From: CAVRAW01 sp963716135
GTDB lineage: Bacteria; Planctomycetota; Planctomycetia; Pirellulales; JADZDJ01
Length of the DNA stretch: 64,000 nucleotides
Assembly (NCBI GenBank): GCA_963716135.1
Contig: OY970289.1
Location: 3,844,001-3,908,000, forward strand
Direction of reading: 5' to 3'
A model generated the notes under the pieces. It searched no databases. It was not told where the DNA came from and worked only from the letters and a program-made list of their open reading frames with translations. This document shows, piece by piece, positions 45,825 through 55,823 of this stretch (the stretch's first letter is position 1; the number at the start of each line of letters is the position of its first letter). The translations under genes were made by a program, and so were the position numbers.

Positions 45825-46508
45825 GTGGATGCTGCGCCGCGCTATTGTCGTCCCGCCGCTTACGAATTATTTGTGGCTCAATTGCCGACCTTGGAGGAAA
45901 CCGATTCGCTGGTGCGAGCCGCGGTGGCCGTTGCCATGCACGAACGAGACGACGCCAATGCGGATGCCGTCGACACAATTCTTAGCAACTTGGCGACGGA
46001 AATCACCAGTCGCGTGTGGTCGGGCAATCCGCAGGCACTGGTCGCCCGATTGCACCAGGTGCTGTTCGATGAATGGGGCTTCACCGGCAACGCTGACGAC
46101 TATTATGCGCCGGAGAATAGCTATCTGCCGTGCGTATTAGAAACACGGCGGGGCATTCCGGTAACGTTGTCGCTGATCTACAAAAGCGTGGCCCAGCGGG
46201 TGGGGCTGTCTGCCCGAGGCATCAACACGCCGGCTCATTTTTTGGCGTCGGTGGAAGCCAATGGTTCGTGGATGATCGTGGACCCGTTCGACGGCGGCGC
46301 AATGCTCGCGCGGGAGGAAGTGTTCGATCGATTGGAACAGATGGCCGGCTCGCCGATCGTGCGTTCGGACGATCTGCTGACAACGGCCACGCATTTACAA
46401 TGGATCGCGAGAATCATTCGCAATCTGGAGCAGATTTTTCAGCGGTCCGGGCGCGACGGCGACAAGCTGGCGATGAGCGAATTGCTGGCGTTGGTGAGCC
46501 CTGCTTGA
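45825..46508 (+). CDS. SirB1/transglutaminase-like protein
   Basis: The 227-residue protein matches the transglutaminase-like SirB1 family (Transglut_core2): FVAQLPTLEETDSLVRAAVAVAMHE at the start, then HQVLFDEWGFTGNADDYY, GIPVTLSLIYKSVAQRVGLSARGIN and HFLASVE, DPFDGG. The catalytic Cys of true transglutaminases is not obvious; the position before VLETRRG has Cys (LPCVLETRRG). The start is uncertain: GTG at 45825 fits the conserved block, and an in-frame stop lies at 45801. An ATG in another frame at 45706 would need a frameshift. The function of the family is unknown; some relatives affect RNA or peptide metabolism. Confidence 0.8.
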   Translation: MDAAPRYCRPAAYELFVAQLPTLEETDSLVRAAVAVAMHERDDANADAVDTILSNLATEITSRVWSGNPQALVARLHQVLFDEWGFTGNADDYYAPENSYLPCVLETRRGIPVTLSLIYKSVAQRVGLSARGINTPAHFLASVEANGSWMIVDPFDGGAMLAREEVFDRLEQMAGSPIVRSDDLLTTATHLQWIARIIRNLEQIFQRSGRDGDKLAMSELLALVSPA

Positions 46509-46787
46509 GGCTAGCCGCGCCAACATAAAGAGCAATTCACTGCCGACCGTTGCAAAATGATATTCGAGCCCATGACGGCGCTCGGTATACTTCCGCCCCA
46601 TAAGTGTTGCGCGGCAATTGACCCTGGCGAACAGCAGTTTGCAGTTGCCGTCGTAATCAACACAACCGTTGCGGGTAAGCGCATCGCAAATGAATCGAAA
46701 GGGGGGGGACCGGCGTTAAATTTTTGGGAACGCAGCGGTATTTCTCCAGGATCGATCCACACCCAACGATGAAGAGTGATTAGTCGA

Positions 46788-47906
46788 ATGTCGGGAATCG
46801 AAGAGCAACAAAACGGTCCGTACGACGTCAGGCATTTCCGATCCAGGCCGGAGCAATGGAAAGCTCGGGTGTTGGCCGATTTGTCGTCGTCAAGCCGAAT
46901 CGGCATGCGAAGCATAATCGTTGAAAGCCGCAGAGACCCCCGAGTCGCTCCAATCTTGGACGCGCTGGCCGCGGGTTGCCGCCAACTTGGCCATCGAGTG
47001 GCACGGTGGCGCGGACCGCTTTCGGGCCGGGTTCCGCACTCGCGCCGTTTGCCGAGCTGCGACGTGGCGATTGTCTTCAACGGTTTGCATCGCAGTTACC
47101 TGCCAACCGTGGCGAAAATTCAAGCGTTGGCGATCACGCCGATCTATGTCGAATTGGGCTTCTACCCGCAAAACGGCACCTTTCAAATCGACACATCGGG
47201 GATCAACGCGCTTTCGAGCTGGGCGACGCAGCCGCTTACGAGTCAGCCTCGAACGCCTCTTGCGGTGCGACCACAAGGCGATTTGTTGCTGCTTTTGCAA
47301 TTGGATTGGGACTCGCAAGTGACGCACCTTTCGCCATGGTTTGCCAACATGACGGCGTGGGTGCAGCACATGAGCGAACATTCGCGGCTGCCGCTGCGGA
47401 TTCGACGCCATCCGCTATCGCAGCCTTCGGCCGAAATCGTGCGATTGGTCGAACAACGTGGGCTGCGGTGGGACCACGCTTCATCCCTGGCCGAGTCGCT
47501 GTCCGGATGCCGCGCGGTGGCATGCGTGAATTCATCCGGCGCGGTCGAAGCCATGGCTCATAAAATTCCAGTGCTCTGCTACGGCAAGGCAGTCTTCCGA
47601 CATGAGCACGCTGCATATTGCCTGACCAATGATGCGGGCCAAACCACGGCGGTGACTGCCTCGCTGGCACAAGGCAGCTGCACGCTGTCGGAAGAGGCCG
47701 TCGATGAAGTGGTCGGCCGCATCACGGCCCATCAATGGACCATTTACGACGTGCCGACGCGTCTGCCGGCTCTGTTGCAAGCAGCGTTCCGACTGCACGA
47801 CGATCAACCGCGCACCGCCGCCTTGCTGGCGCGTTTGCAACCGGTGGAACGGGTGACATCCTGGGTTTCTTCCGTCCGACGGGCGGTGGGACTCTACGCG
47901 GGCTAG
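46788..47906 (+). CDS. Capsule polysaccharide biosynthesis-like protein (KpsS/LipB type)
   Basis: The 372-residue protein contains the Capsule_synth-like pattern: HLSPWFANMTAWVQHM, the RRHPLSQPSAEIVRL segment and, near residue 255, CVNSSGAVEAMAHKIPVLCYGKAVFRH. The last resembles the conserved NSSVGLEALL..GKPV motif of beta-Kdo transferase-like capsule enzymes. It is probably a cytoplasmic or membrane-associated glycosyltransferase. It is the first gene of the polysaccharide cluster. The chosen ATG at 46788 is preceded by 280 bases without a gene and an eight-base G run. The ATG at 46905 is an alternative. Confidence 0.7.
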   Translation: MSGIEEQQNGPYDVRHFRSRPEQWKARVLADLSSSSRIGMRSIIVESRRDPRVAPILDALAAGCRQLGHRVARWRGPLSGRVPHSRRLPSCDVAIVFNGLHRSYLPTVAKIQALAITPIYVELGFYPQNGTFQIDTSGINALSSWATQPLTSQPRTPLAVRPQGDLLLLLQLDWDSQVTHLSPWFANMTAWVQHMSEHSRLPLRIRRHPLSQPSAEIVRLVEQRGLRWDHASSLAESLSGCRAVACVNSSGAVEAMAHKIPVLCYGKAVFRHEHAAYCLTNDAGQTTAVTASLAQGSCTLSEEAVDEVVGRITAHQWTIYDVPTRLPALLQAAFRLHDDQPRTAALLARLQPVERVTSWVSSVRRAVGLYAG

Positions 47907-48114
47907 ACGATTTAGAATTTTGCTCGCCCGAAAGCAGCACTCATCACAAACGGTTTCCCGCAACTGACTATTTCCGATTGCTTCGGTGAAGGCAATCACG
48001 GTATCTTTTGAGCCGCCTATTCGCAGGGAAGCTGGCTAGACATAGTTTGCCGCCAAGAGGACATCGATCGACAACCCATTGCGCTTTACGGATGAAGGCA
48101 GGGGGATGCGGCTC

Positions 48115-49122
48115 ATGACGAAGCCTTTGATAAGCGTCGTTACTCCTTGTTTGAACGAGGAGGAAAACGTCGAGCTTTGCTACGATGCGGTGCGGCACGT
48201 GTTCGCCGGGCTGCCGCAGTTCGCCTACGAGCATATCTTCTGCGACAACAACTCCAGCGACCGCACGCCGGAATTGCTCGAGCAACTGGCGGCGCGCGAC
48301 CGCCGGGTAAAAGTGATCTTCAACTCGCGCAATTTCGGGCCGATTCATTCGGTCCACAACGCTTTGCTGTCGGCCGGGGGGGACGCGGTGTTCGTTTGCT
48401 TGCCGGCCGATCTGCAGGATCCGCCTGAGCTGATCCCGCAATTCTTGGAGAAGTGGCAGGCCGGCTTTCAGGTGGTGTATGGCGTGCGCGCGAAGCGCGA
48501 TGAACCATTGTATTTGCGATTCTTGCGCAAGGTGCACTATCGATTGATTTCGAAGATATCGGAGGTCGACGTGCCCGTGGGGGCCGGCTTGTATCAATTG
48601 ATCGATCGGGTGGTGCTCGATGCCATTCGGCAGTGCCCCGACCAGTATCCATTCCTCCCCGGGATGATCGCGCACTGCGGCTTCCGCAAGACCGCGGTGG
48701 AATATGCCTGGCGGCGGCGCAGGTTTTCCGTTTCGAAGGCCAAGTGGATGGAGATGGGGGACCAGACGCTGAACGGATTGATTTCGTTTTCGCGGCGGCC
48801 GCTGCGAGCGGCATTTCTGGCCGCGGGAGCGTCGCTGGGCGTGGCGTTTGCCCTGGCGATCGTGGCTTTGCTTGGATGGCTGCGCTCAAGCGGCGGCAGC
48901 TCCACATCGGCGCTTGCGGCCGGACTGTTTTTCTTGGCCGGTGTGCAATTTGGGTGTATGGGCGTGTTGGGGGAATACATCGGGGCGATCCATCGCCAGG
49001 TGCGGCCTCGGCCGATCGTCGTGGAACGCAAACGATTGAATTTTGAGGCGCATCCACCGATTCGCAGCAACGAATCGGCGGACGAAGGCGATGAGGCACG
49101 GCCAACTCGCGAAGCGGCGTGA
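48115..49122 (+). CDS. GT2 glycosyltransferase, DPM1/ArnC-like
   Basis: The 335-residue protein has a family 2 glycosyltransferase domain with the metal- and nucleotide-binding residues ISVVTPCLNEEEN, DNNSSDRT and the ADLQDPPELI motif, followed by two C-terminal membrane helices (about residues 225-275). This architecture is that of polyprenyl-phosphate sugar transferases (DPM1, ArnC, GtrB). They put a sugar onto undecaprenyl phosphate at the inner membrane. The ATG at 48115 has AGGGGG nine bases upstream. The stop overlaps the start of the next gene by four bases. Confidence 0.93.
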   Translation: MTKPLISVVTPCLNEEENVELCYDAVRHVFAGLPQFAYEHIFCDNNSSDRTPELLEQLAARDRRVKVIFNSRNFGPIHSVHNALLSAGGDAVFVCLPADLQDPPELIPQFLEKWQAGFQVVYGVRAKRDEPLYLRFLRKVHYRLISKISEVDVPVGAGLYQLIDRVVLDAIRQCPDQYPFLPGMIAHCGFRKTAVEYAWRRRRFSVSKAKWMEMGDQTLNGLISFSRRPLRAAFLAAGASLGVAFALAIVALLGWLRSSGGSSTSALAAGLFFLAGVQFGCMGVLGEYIGAIHRQVRPRPIVVERKRLNFEAHPPIRSNESADEGDEARPTREAA

Positions 49123-51512
49123 ACGATGCGCACAGTTCGACTCTTATTCGAATGGATTCCGGGCACTTGATCGATTCCGCAGACACATCCGGCGCCACGG
49201 CGCGTCGCCGCCGCAGAGGATTTTTCTCAGGCGCTGCCGGCGCCGCGGAGGGTTTGTCGCCGGCGACCGATTGGCGCGAACTGGGCAACAAGATGCTGAA
49301 TCGAATCGCGCGGCGGCCTGCGCTGTTTTTCGCCGTGTGGTCGTTGTGGCTGAGCGGATTGTATTTTCTGCTCGGCCCGGCGTCGTATGTCCGCGTGATC
49401 GACGCCGGCAACGGATCGCTGCCTGCGCGCATGTGGGCCGGCCAGCAGATCTGGCACGGCGGGCCCGGGGACTGGTTTCCGTTGGCGTGTTGCGGATCGG
49501 ATCGGGTGCTCAACGCGTATCGGTTAGAGTTGCCCAATTTGCTGTTCGCGGTGCTGCCGGGTTGGCTAGCCTACGGCGCGGTGATGTACCTGCAGCGGTT
49601 CGTGGCAGGCTATTTTTTCTTTCGCTTGCTGCGCGACAACGCGCGAATTGCAGTGGGCGGGGCCTTTGCCGCCGGGCTGGCGTATTCACTTTACTATCAG
49701 CCGGGGATTCATTATCAGTGGGACGGATTTCAAATCTACGAGGGGCTCGGGTTGCCGGGGATACCGCTGTTGCTGTGGAACCTGCACCGCCTGCATGAAA
49801 TGCGCAGCAAACTGCGCTACGTTTGGGCGGCCGCGGGAGGAATCGCACTGGCACTGTCGGCGAACTATTTTCAGACGATCTTTTTTCCGCTGGTGGCCAT
49901 CTTCTGGCTGACCTGCATCTGCCGGGTGCTGGATCGAAAGATGTTCGGCCTGCTGGCGGCAATGGGGCTGGCCTGGGCGGCGCTGCTGGCGCCGAAGATT
50001 CTGGCTGCGGCGGAATTCGCACCGCTTTCGCACCGCAGCGATATGCTGATTGCGTCGAAATCGCAATACGTCCGTTTCATTGAAAACGTGACGTATTGGC
50101 CGAAGTTGGTTTTAGAGTCGAACCTGACCCTGGTTGTGATCGGCGCAGTGGGATTGATGATGTCGCGGTTTCGAGAGCGGCGATTGGTTTGGACCGCGGT
50201 AGCGCTGGGGGCGATTTTGCTGTTCGTGCGGAAGTATTACTTCTTCGTGGATCACGTGTTCGCGCATCTTGGCCCATTGTCGGCGTTTCATTTTCATCGG
50301 CTGGTGATCCTGACGCCGTTTTTGATATCGCTTGCCGTGGGCCTGAGCATTCACGCCTTGAGCGACCGCTGGCGGTTGACCGCGGCCCAAGGCGCGCGCC
50401 AGTGGTCGATCGGGGCGGGCACGGCGGCAACATGCTTGGTGTTGGTGTATTTGGCGATGGTTTCCGGCATGGTGAATCGCGATCGCTACAAGAACATGAT
50501 CAACGGCGAAAGCTATGAATTGCTCTATCGACATCCCGACGTGGAAGCGATCGCCGCAAAGAAGGCCGAACTGCCGCCGTTCCGCGTGGTTTCGGTCACG
50601 GATTGCTGGCGCGACGGCTTGGGCATTAAAGATGCGAACCGATGGACGTTCGCGCCGGGGTATGCCTGGGCGTATGGTTTGGAGACCGCCGACGGTTACC
50701 TGGTGCTTTATTCGCACCGATACAAAAGATTCTGGTCGCAGGTGCTAGCCAGTTTGCTGACGACCGACGCATGGATCCATTACAAGCAAGAGATCTGGGG
50801 GAACATGGTGTATTTGTGGAAGCCGACCGATCAAAAAACCGACATTCCGCTTACGTTTTGGAACACGTACAACCTCGATCTGCTGTCGCTGGCGAATGTG
50901 CGATTCATCTTTTCGCCCGTTCCGCTGGAGGATCCGCGGCTGACGCTTTTGCCGTCGCAAACGTGCGCCGAATTGTTCACTCGCGAAAATCGCAAACGAT
51001 TTGCTCGCCTGTCGGGAATAATGCATGGCGAGTGGCCGTGGGAGCCGCTGTATGTGTACGAGAATTCTGAGGTTTTGCCGCGATACTTTTTTGTCGGATC
51101 CGTCCAAGTGTGCGATGGCGAGGATGCGACGCTGGCAGCCCTGGGACACACCAAGGCGCGCGACTTTTTAACGCGGGCAATTCTAGACCGCCACGATCTG
51201 AAGGACATTCCGGTTGAGAGTTTTCGGGGAGACCAGGGGGAAGTCCGGCTGATTTCGCAAACTTCTGATGATTTGGAGTTGGAAGTTCACTGCGATGGCC
51301 CCGGCATGATCGTCGTGGCCAATACGTACAGCTCCAATTGGCTGGCAACCGTAGATTCCCACCCGGCGGAAGTCCTGCCGGCCAACTACACCTTTCAGGG
51401 AGTGCCCGTCGAACAGGGAAGCCACCGAGTGCATCTGCAATATCGCGGCGCTGATCGATGGGCATCGATTCGCGAAGCCTGGCCGACGAAACGGCAGACG
51501 GCGACTAAGTAA
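49119..51512 (+). CDS. Large YfhO-like membrane protein
   Basis: The 797-residue protein has about twelve membrane helices in the first 450 residues and a C-terminal extracytoplasmic part rich in beta strands. Late motifs such as NVRFIFSP, PRYFFVG and YSSNWLATVD...LPANYTFQGV resemble the YfhO family, which includes enzymes that glycosylate lipoteichoic acid. It is likely a GT-C-like polyprenyl-linked sugar transferase acting with the preceding DPM1/ArnC-like gene, which it overlaps (GTG at 49119). The catalytic residues are not identified with confidence. Confidence 0.75.
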   Translation: MNDAHSSTLIRMDSGHLIDSADTSGATARRRRRGFFSGAAGAAEGLSPATDWRELGNKMLNRIARRPALFFAVWSLWLSGLYFLLGPASYVRVIDAGNGSLPARMWAGQQIWHGGPGDWFPLACCGSDRVLNAYRLELPNLLFAVLPGWLAYGAVMYLQRFVAGYFFFRLLRDNARIAVGGAFAAGLAYSLYYQPGIHYQWDGFQIYEGLGLPGIPLLLWNLHRLHEMRSKLRYVWAAAGGIALALSANYFQTIFFPLVAIFWLTCICRVLDRKMFGLLAAMGLAWAALLAPKILAAAEFAPLSHRSDMLIASKSQYVRFIENVTYWPKLVLESNLTLVVIGAVGLMMSRFRERRLVWTAVALGAILLFVRKYYFFVDHVFAHLGPLSAFHFHRLVILTPFLISLAVGLSIHALSDRWRLTAAQGARQWSIGAGTAATCLVLVYLAMVSGMVNRDRYKNMINGESYELLYRHPDVEAIAAKKAELPPFRVVSVTDCWRDGLGIKDANRWTFAPGYAWAYGLETADGYLVLYSHRYKRFWSQVLASLLTTDAWIHYKQEIWGNMVYLWKPTDQKTDIPLTFWNTYNLDLLSLANVRFIFSPVPLEDPRLTLLPSQTCAELFTRENRKRFARLSGIMHGEWPWEPLYVYENSEVLPRYFFVGSVQVCDGEDATLAALGHTKARDFLTRAILDRHDLKDIPVESFRGDQGEVRLISQTSDDLELEVHCDGPGMIVVANTYSSNWLATVDSHPAEVLPANYTFQGVPVEQGSHRVHLQYRGADRWASIREAWPTKRQTATK

Positions 51513-51639
51513 GCAATGTCGGGTCGAAGCTAGCTAGCATCAGTTGCTCTCGACACTGTCCAGACGACGGAATAAGTTTGTGCAATCAGTCGCGGTGAAG
51601 GATTCGCCGCCGGCAAACCAGTCAATGGATTGACGCTGC

Positions 51640-52548
51640 ATGTCGTTTGGCATTGTATATCCGACGGAAATGCCGCCCGCCATGATTCTGTGCGGCGGGC
51701 AGGGCACGCGCATCCGCGACGTGACCGAGACGCTGCCCAAGCCGATGGTGCCGATCGGCTCGCAGCCGATTGTGTGGCACATCATGAAGTCATATGCGGC
51801 GTTCGGGGTGCGCCGGTTCATTCTGTGCCTGGGCTACCGGCGCGAGGCGTTCATCGATTATTTCCTCAACTATCGCGCGCGGGCGATGGACATCACGGTG
51901 CACTTGCGGCAGCAGGACAACGTGGTGTTTCACGGCGGGCATGAAGAGGAAAATTGGGAAGTCACACTGACCGACACCGGCGACCAGACCATGACCGGCG
52001 GCCGAGTGGCCCGTGCGGCAAAGTATCTGCGCGAGAGCGACGAGCATTGCTTTCTCACTTACGGGGATGGACTGGCGAACGTCGACATCAGTCAACTGCT
52101 GGCGTATCACTTGCAGCATGGCAAGGCGGTGACCATCACCGCTGTGCATCCCACCAGTCGATTCGGCGAAATCAAACTCGACGACCAAAGCGTCACTTCG
52201 TTTTACGAAAAGCCGCATACCGACACGGGATTGATTAACGGCGGCTTCATGGTCGTTCGTCGGAGGTTCATCGAAAAGTATTTGACGACCGATACCTCGC
52301 TCGTGCTGGAGCACGATCCGATGCACTCCGCGGTGGCCGACGGCGAAATGCAAGCCTTCGTGCACGAGGGCTTTTGGCAATGCATGGATACTTTTCGCGA
52401 ATATCAATTGCTCAATCAACTTTGGGAGAAACAGCCCGCGCCGTGGACGGAACACTGGAAGGGGGCGCTCAAGAAGCCAGAGGCGCACACAGCGCCGCCG
52501 GCAACAACGGCAGGCACAAATACGAAGCCGGATTCACGAGCGGCTTAA
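51640..52548 (+). CDS. rfbF: RfbF, glucose-1-phosphate cytidylyltransferase
   Basis: The enzyme forms CDP-glucose from CTP and glucose-1-phosphate, the first step toward CDP-linked deoxy sugars. The 302-residue protein has the nucleotidyltransferase N-terminus ILCGGQGTRIRDVTETLPKPM, the FLTYGDGLANVDI site and the family-specific HPTSRFGEI and FWQCMDTFREYQLL segments. The last 25 residues are a Pro/Thr/Ala tail not typical of the family. It is directly upstream of rfbH. Confidence 0.96.
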   Translation: MSFGIVYPTEMPPAMILCGGQGTRIRDVTETLPKPMVPIGSQPIVWHIMKSYAAFGVRRFILCLGYRREAFIDYFLNYRARAMDITVHLRQQDNVVFHGGHEEENWEVTLTDTGDQTMTGGRVARAAKYLRESDEHCFLTYGDGLANVDISQLLAYHLQHGKAVTITAVHPTSRFGEIKLDDQSVTSFYEKPHTDTGLINGGFMVVRRRFIEKYLTTDTSLVLEHDPMHSAVADGEMQAFVHEGFWQCMDTFREYQLLNQLWEKQPAPWTEHWKGALKKPEAHTAPPATTAGTNTKPDSRAA

Positions 52549-52582
52549 CTCAACACTCACGCCAAACGGTTAGCAGGGGGCG

Positions 52583-54028
52583 ATGGACCCGCAAGAGCTT
52601 CAACTGCGTTCCGCGATTTCCGATCACACGCGGCAATTGATTCGCCAGCGATTGGCCCAGCCTGCGCGCGACGATGCCGCGCCGTACGCCGGGAGAGTAT
52701 ACGACGAAGAGGAAGTGGTGGCGGGCGTCGAGGCGATGCTCGATTTCTGGCTGACGCTTGGGCCGGAAGGATCGGCGTTCGAGCGCGAGTTGGCCAAGCA
52801 CCTGGGCGTGCGCAATAGCGTGCTGGTCAACAGCGGCAGCAGCGCCAATTTGGCCGCCGTGGCGGCGCTGACTTCGCACAAGCTTGGCGGGCGGCGGCTG
52901 CGCCCCGGCGATGAAGTGATCACGGTGGCGGCCGGTTTTCCTGCGACCGTCGCGCCGATTATCCAGCAAGCGGCCGTGCCGGTATTCGTCGACGTCGATC
53001 CGACGACGGCCAACATCCGCGTGGAGCAACTGGAAGACGCCCACTCGCCGGGAAAAACCAAAGCCGTGATGGTGGCGCACACGCTGGGCAATCCGTTTGA
53101 TCTGACCGCAGTTGGCCAGTTTTGCAAGGATCACGACCTGTGGCTCGTGGAAGACAACTGCGACGCCTTGGGCAGCCGCTATGACGGGAAGCTTACCGGC
53201 ACTTTCGGCGATCTGAGCACGCAAAGCTTTTATCCGCCGCACCACATCACCATGGGCGAAGGGGGCGCGGTGAACGTGGTTCGCGAACCGCTATTGAAAA
53301 CGCTGGTCGAATCGTTCCGCGATTGGGGGCGCGACTGCTGGTGCGCCTCCGGATGCGACAACACTTGCAACAAGCGCTTCGCCTGGCAGTTGGGCGAATT
53401 GCCGGCGGGCTACGATCACAAATTCATCTACAGCCACTTGGGATACAACCTGAAGCCGACCGACCTGCAGGCGGCGATCGGGCGCGTGCAGTTGAAAAAA
53501 CTGCCGGAGTTCGTGGCGGCGCGAATCCACAATTGGAATTACCTGCGGCGATCGCTGGCGCGCTACGGCGACTTGTTCGAATTCATGCTGCCCACGCACG
53601 CGCGAGGGTGGTCGGATAAAGGCTTCACCTGGGCGTCGGTGCGCACGAAGGTCGAGCCCAGTTGGTTTGGATTCATGCTGCGCGTGAAGCCGACGGCGCC
53701 GTTTAGCCGCAGCGAACTGGCCAGCCACCTGGATCAGTCGCGCGTGGGCAACCGCATGTTGTTCGGCGGCAATCTGGTGCGCCAGCCGATGCTGACGATT
53801 CTCAAGCGCCAATATGAAACCGGCGACGGTCAATTCGCCACGGCGCCGTTCCGAGTCGTGGGCGATCTGGCCGGCTGCGACGCGCTGATGAACCAGGCGG
53901 TGTTCGTCGGAGTGTATCCGGGATTGCGCGAGCCGCAACTGGAGCACATCGTGAAAGTAATCGATCAATTTGTCGCGGCCCGAGGGCGCAGCAAACTTTG
54001 CGAGCCGCTTAACAGGCGATGGCGATGA
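52583..54028 (+). CDS. rfbH: RfbH, CDP-4-keto-6-deoxy-D-glucose-3-dehydrase (E1)
   Basis: RfbH (AscC, DdhC) is an unusual PMP- and [2Fe-2S]-dependent enzyme that removes the 3-hydroxyl of CDP-4-keto-6-deoxyglucose. The 481-residue protein is of the aminotransferase fold, but the PLP-binding Lys is replaced by His (FYPPHHITMGEGG), the hallmark of this subfamily. The cysteine cluster CWCASGCDNTC, plus an upstream Cys in EDNCDALG, provides the iron-sulfur ligands. It needs CDP-glucose 4,6-dehydratase (RfbG) and a reductase (E3); neither is in the window. It overlaps the next gene by ten bases. Confidence 0.96.
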   Translation: MDPQELQLRSAISDHTRQLIRQRLAQPARDDAAPYAGRVYDEEEVVAGVEAMLDFWLTLGPEGSAFERELAKHLGVRNSVLVNSGSSANLAAVAALTSHKLGGRRLRPGDEVITVAAGFPATVAPIIQQAAVPVFVDVDPTTANIRVEQLEDAHSPGKTKAVMVAHTLGNPFDLTAVGQFCKDHDLWLVEDNCDALGSRYDGKLTGTFGDLSTQSFYPPHHITMGEGGAVNVVREPLLKTLVESFRDWGRDCWCASGCDNTCNKRFAWQLGELPAGYDHKFIYSHLGYNLKPTDLQAAIGRVQLKKLPEFVAARIHNWNYLRRSLARYGDLFEFMLPTHARGWSDKGFTWASVRTKVEPSWFGFMLRVKPTAPFSRSELASHLDQSRVGNRMLFGGNLVRQPMLTILKRQYETGDGQFATAPFRVVGDLAGCDALMNQAVFVGVYPGLREPQLEHIVKVIDQFVAARGRSKLCEPLNRRWR

Positions 54029-54702
54029 CCAAAACAACCTTCGACAAGGCCGGCGTTCTGTCACTGATTCGCGAGTGCAAGGACAATCCCAAGGCGCACA
54101 CGCTGCAACTGCCGTCGCTGGAAGTGGCGCGGCTAGTGCCGTTGGGGCCATGGATACTGACTCGGCCGGAACTCGTCGAGCAGTTCGCCCAATGGCGGAA
54201 GAACAATCAGCACGCCTATCCGAGCATCTTCAACGTGACGCTCGAGGGAACGCGCCGCTGGACCCAGGCGCGAGTGATCGACGACCCGGAGCGAATTTTG
54301 TTCGGCGTGTTCGACTGGCAAGATCGAATGCTGGGGCACGCGGGACTGGCCACGTTCGATTGGGCCACCGGCGATGTCGAAATCGACAATGTTATGCGCG
54401 GCGACAGCTTGCACAAGGGATTGATGACGGCAGTCACCAATCGGCTGGTGGAATTCGCTTACCGGCAGTTCGGCGTGCAGTCGGTCAGCTTAAAGGTGTT
54501 CGGCGACAATTTCCGCGCCGTGCAGCTTTATTTGCGCTGCGGCTTCAAGGCCGTGGGATCGATTCCCATGGGCTGCGAATTCACCGACACGGAGATTCGC
54601 TGGGTCGCGCAGAAACAATTCACGTCCGGGCAAACGTTTCGCATCTTCCTGAGGATGATTCATGAGCACGCTCAACAAAAGCGTATCGAAAAAGCGGCTT
54701 AG
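54019..54702 (+). CDS. GNAT-family N-acetyltransferase
   Basis: The 227-residue protein has a GNAT acyl-CoA binding pattern: VPLGPWILTRPELVEQFAQWRKNN, then GVFDWQDRMLGHAGLATFDW, the conserved VMRGDSLHKGLMTAVTNRLVEFAY acetyl-CoA loop (weakly glycine-rich) and FGDNFRAVQLYLRCGFKAVG. Proteins of this sort acetylate amino sugars in polysaccharide clusters. It overlaps rfbH at its start and the aminotransferase gene at its end by 41 bases, so the three form a tight unit. Confidence 0.85.
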   Translation: MAMTKTTFDKAGVLSLIRECKDNPKAHTLQLPSLEVARLVPLGPWILTRPELVEQFAQWRKNNQHAYPSIFNVTLEGTRRWTQARVIDDPERILFGVFDWQDRMLGHAGLATFDWATGDVEIDNVMRGDSLHKGLMTAVTNRLVEFAYRQFGVQSVSLKVFGDNFRAVQLYLRCGFKAVGSIPMGCEFTDTEIRWVAQKQFTSGQTFRIFLRMIHEHAQQKRIEKAA

Positions 54703-55815
54703 CTCCGGCCTGAAGCCGGTGAAGAAAATATTGACGGGCGGTCCCTCGATCACCGAGAAAGAGATCGCCTACGTGACCGACGCGGTGACGCACGGCTGGA
54801 ACGAAAACTGGAGCGGCTACCTCGACCGCTTCGAAAAGGCGTTTGCCGAATATCTGGGAGTGAAGCATGCGCTGGCCACGTCGAGTTGCACCGGCGCCTG
54901 CACCTGGCGATGGCGGGCCTGCGGCTGAAGCCGGGGGACGAAGTGATCCTGCCCGAGTTGACATGGATCGCCAGCGCCGCGGCCGGCTGTTACTGCGGCG
55001 CGAAGGCGGTGATGGTCGACGTGGAGCCGGACACCTGGTGCATGGATCCCAAGGCGGTGGAGAAGGCGATCACGCCGCGCACGAAGGTGATTGTGCCCGT
55101 GCATTTGTACGGCCATCCGGCGAACATGGAGGAAATTTGCGCCATTGCCCAGAAGCATGGGATCGAGATTGTGGAAGATGCGGCGCCGTCGTTGGGCGCG
55201 AACATCCGCGGAAAAAAGACCGGCACGTTCGGCCGCATCGGGGCATTCAGCTTCCAGGGAGCCAAGATCATGGTCACCGGCGAAGGGGGCATGCTGGTGA
55301 CGAACGATACCCAGTTGTTCGAGCAAATTCGATTGCTGTGGGATCACGGTCGCGATCCGCACAAAACATTCTGGAACAATCAGCTTGGCTACAAGTACAA
55401 AATGTCGAACATCCAGGCCGCGCTGGGGCTGGCGCAATTGGAGCGGATCGAGGAATTGGTCGCGCGCAAGCGGCAAATTTTCTCCTGGTATCAGGAGAAC
55501 TTGCAGGATTGCGAGCATCTGCAGCTCAATGCCGAGCGCCCGGGATATCGCAATATCTACTGGATGACGAGCGTTCTGGTGAAGGACGGCAGTCCGAAAA
55601 ATCGCGACGAGGTGATGGCTGAGTTGAAGAAGGCGAATGTCGACAGCCGGCCGTTCTTCCATCCGATGAGCACGCTGCCGATGTTCCAGCAGCAGGAATC
55701 GCCGCAGGCGGCCATGCTGTCGCGACAGGGAATCAATTTACCCAGCGGACACAATCTGACGCGGCAGCAAATCGATTACGTTTGCGAAGTGCTGCGCGAA
55801 ACTCAGCGAGGCTAG
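54662..55815 (+). CDS. DegT/DnrJ/EryC1-family sugar aminotransferase (frameshifted)
   Basis: This PLP-dependent aminotransferase of about 384 residues converts a nucleotide keto sugar to an amino sugar. The first frame ends in LGVKHALATSSCTGA and the second resumes with LHLAMAGLRLKPGDEVILPEL. The conserved motif TSSCTGALHLA shows that exactly one base is missing at 54894-54898 in GGCGCCTG. Later motifs are VPVHLYGHPANM, VEDAAPSLGA, the PLP Lys in FQGAKIMVTGEGGM, and LGYKYKMSNIQAALG. It is related to perosamine-type synthases. Together with the GNAT it could give an N-acylated amino sugar. Confidence 0.92.
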
Positions 55816-55823
55816 CCGCTACG

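Noticed and set aside
45706..45830. Upstream ATG frame as N-terminus of the SirB1-like protein
   Set aside because: It is in a different frame and its residues do not resemble the family; the GTG at 45825 fits the conserved block without invoking a frameshift.
46557..46772. Plus-strand 71-codon frame containing an eight-base G run
   Set aside because: No ribosome-binding site or recognisable motif; the region is better described as intergenic.
46511..47080. Minus-strand 189-codon frame before the capsule-like gene
   Set aside because: It overlaps the N-terminal coding part of the capsule-like gene and has shadow-type composition.
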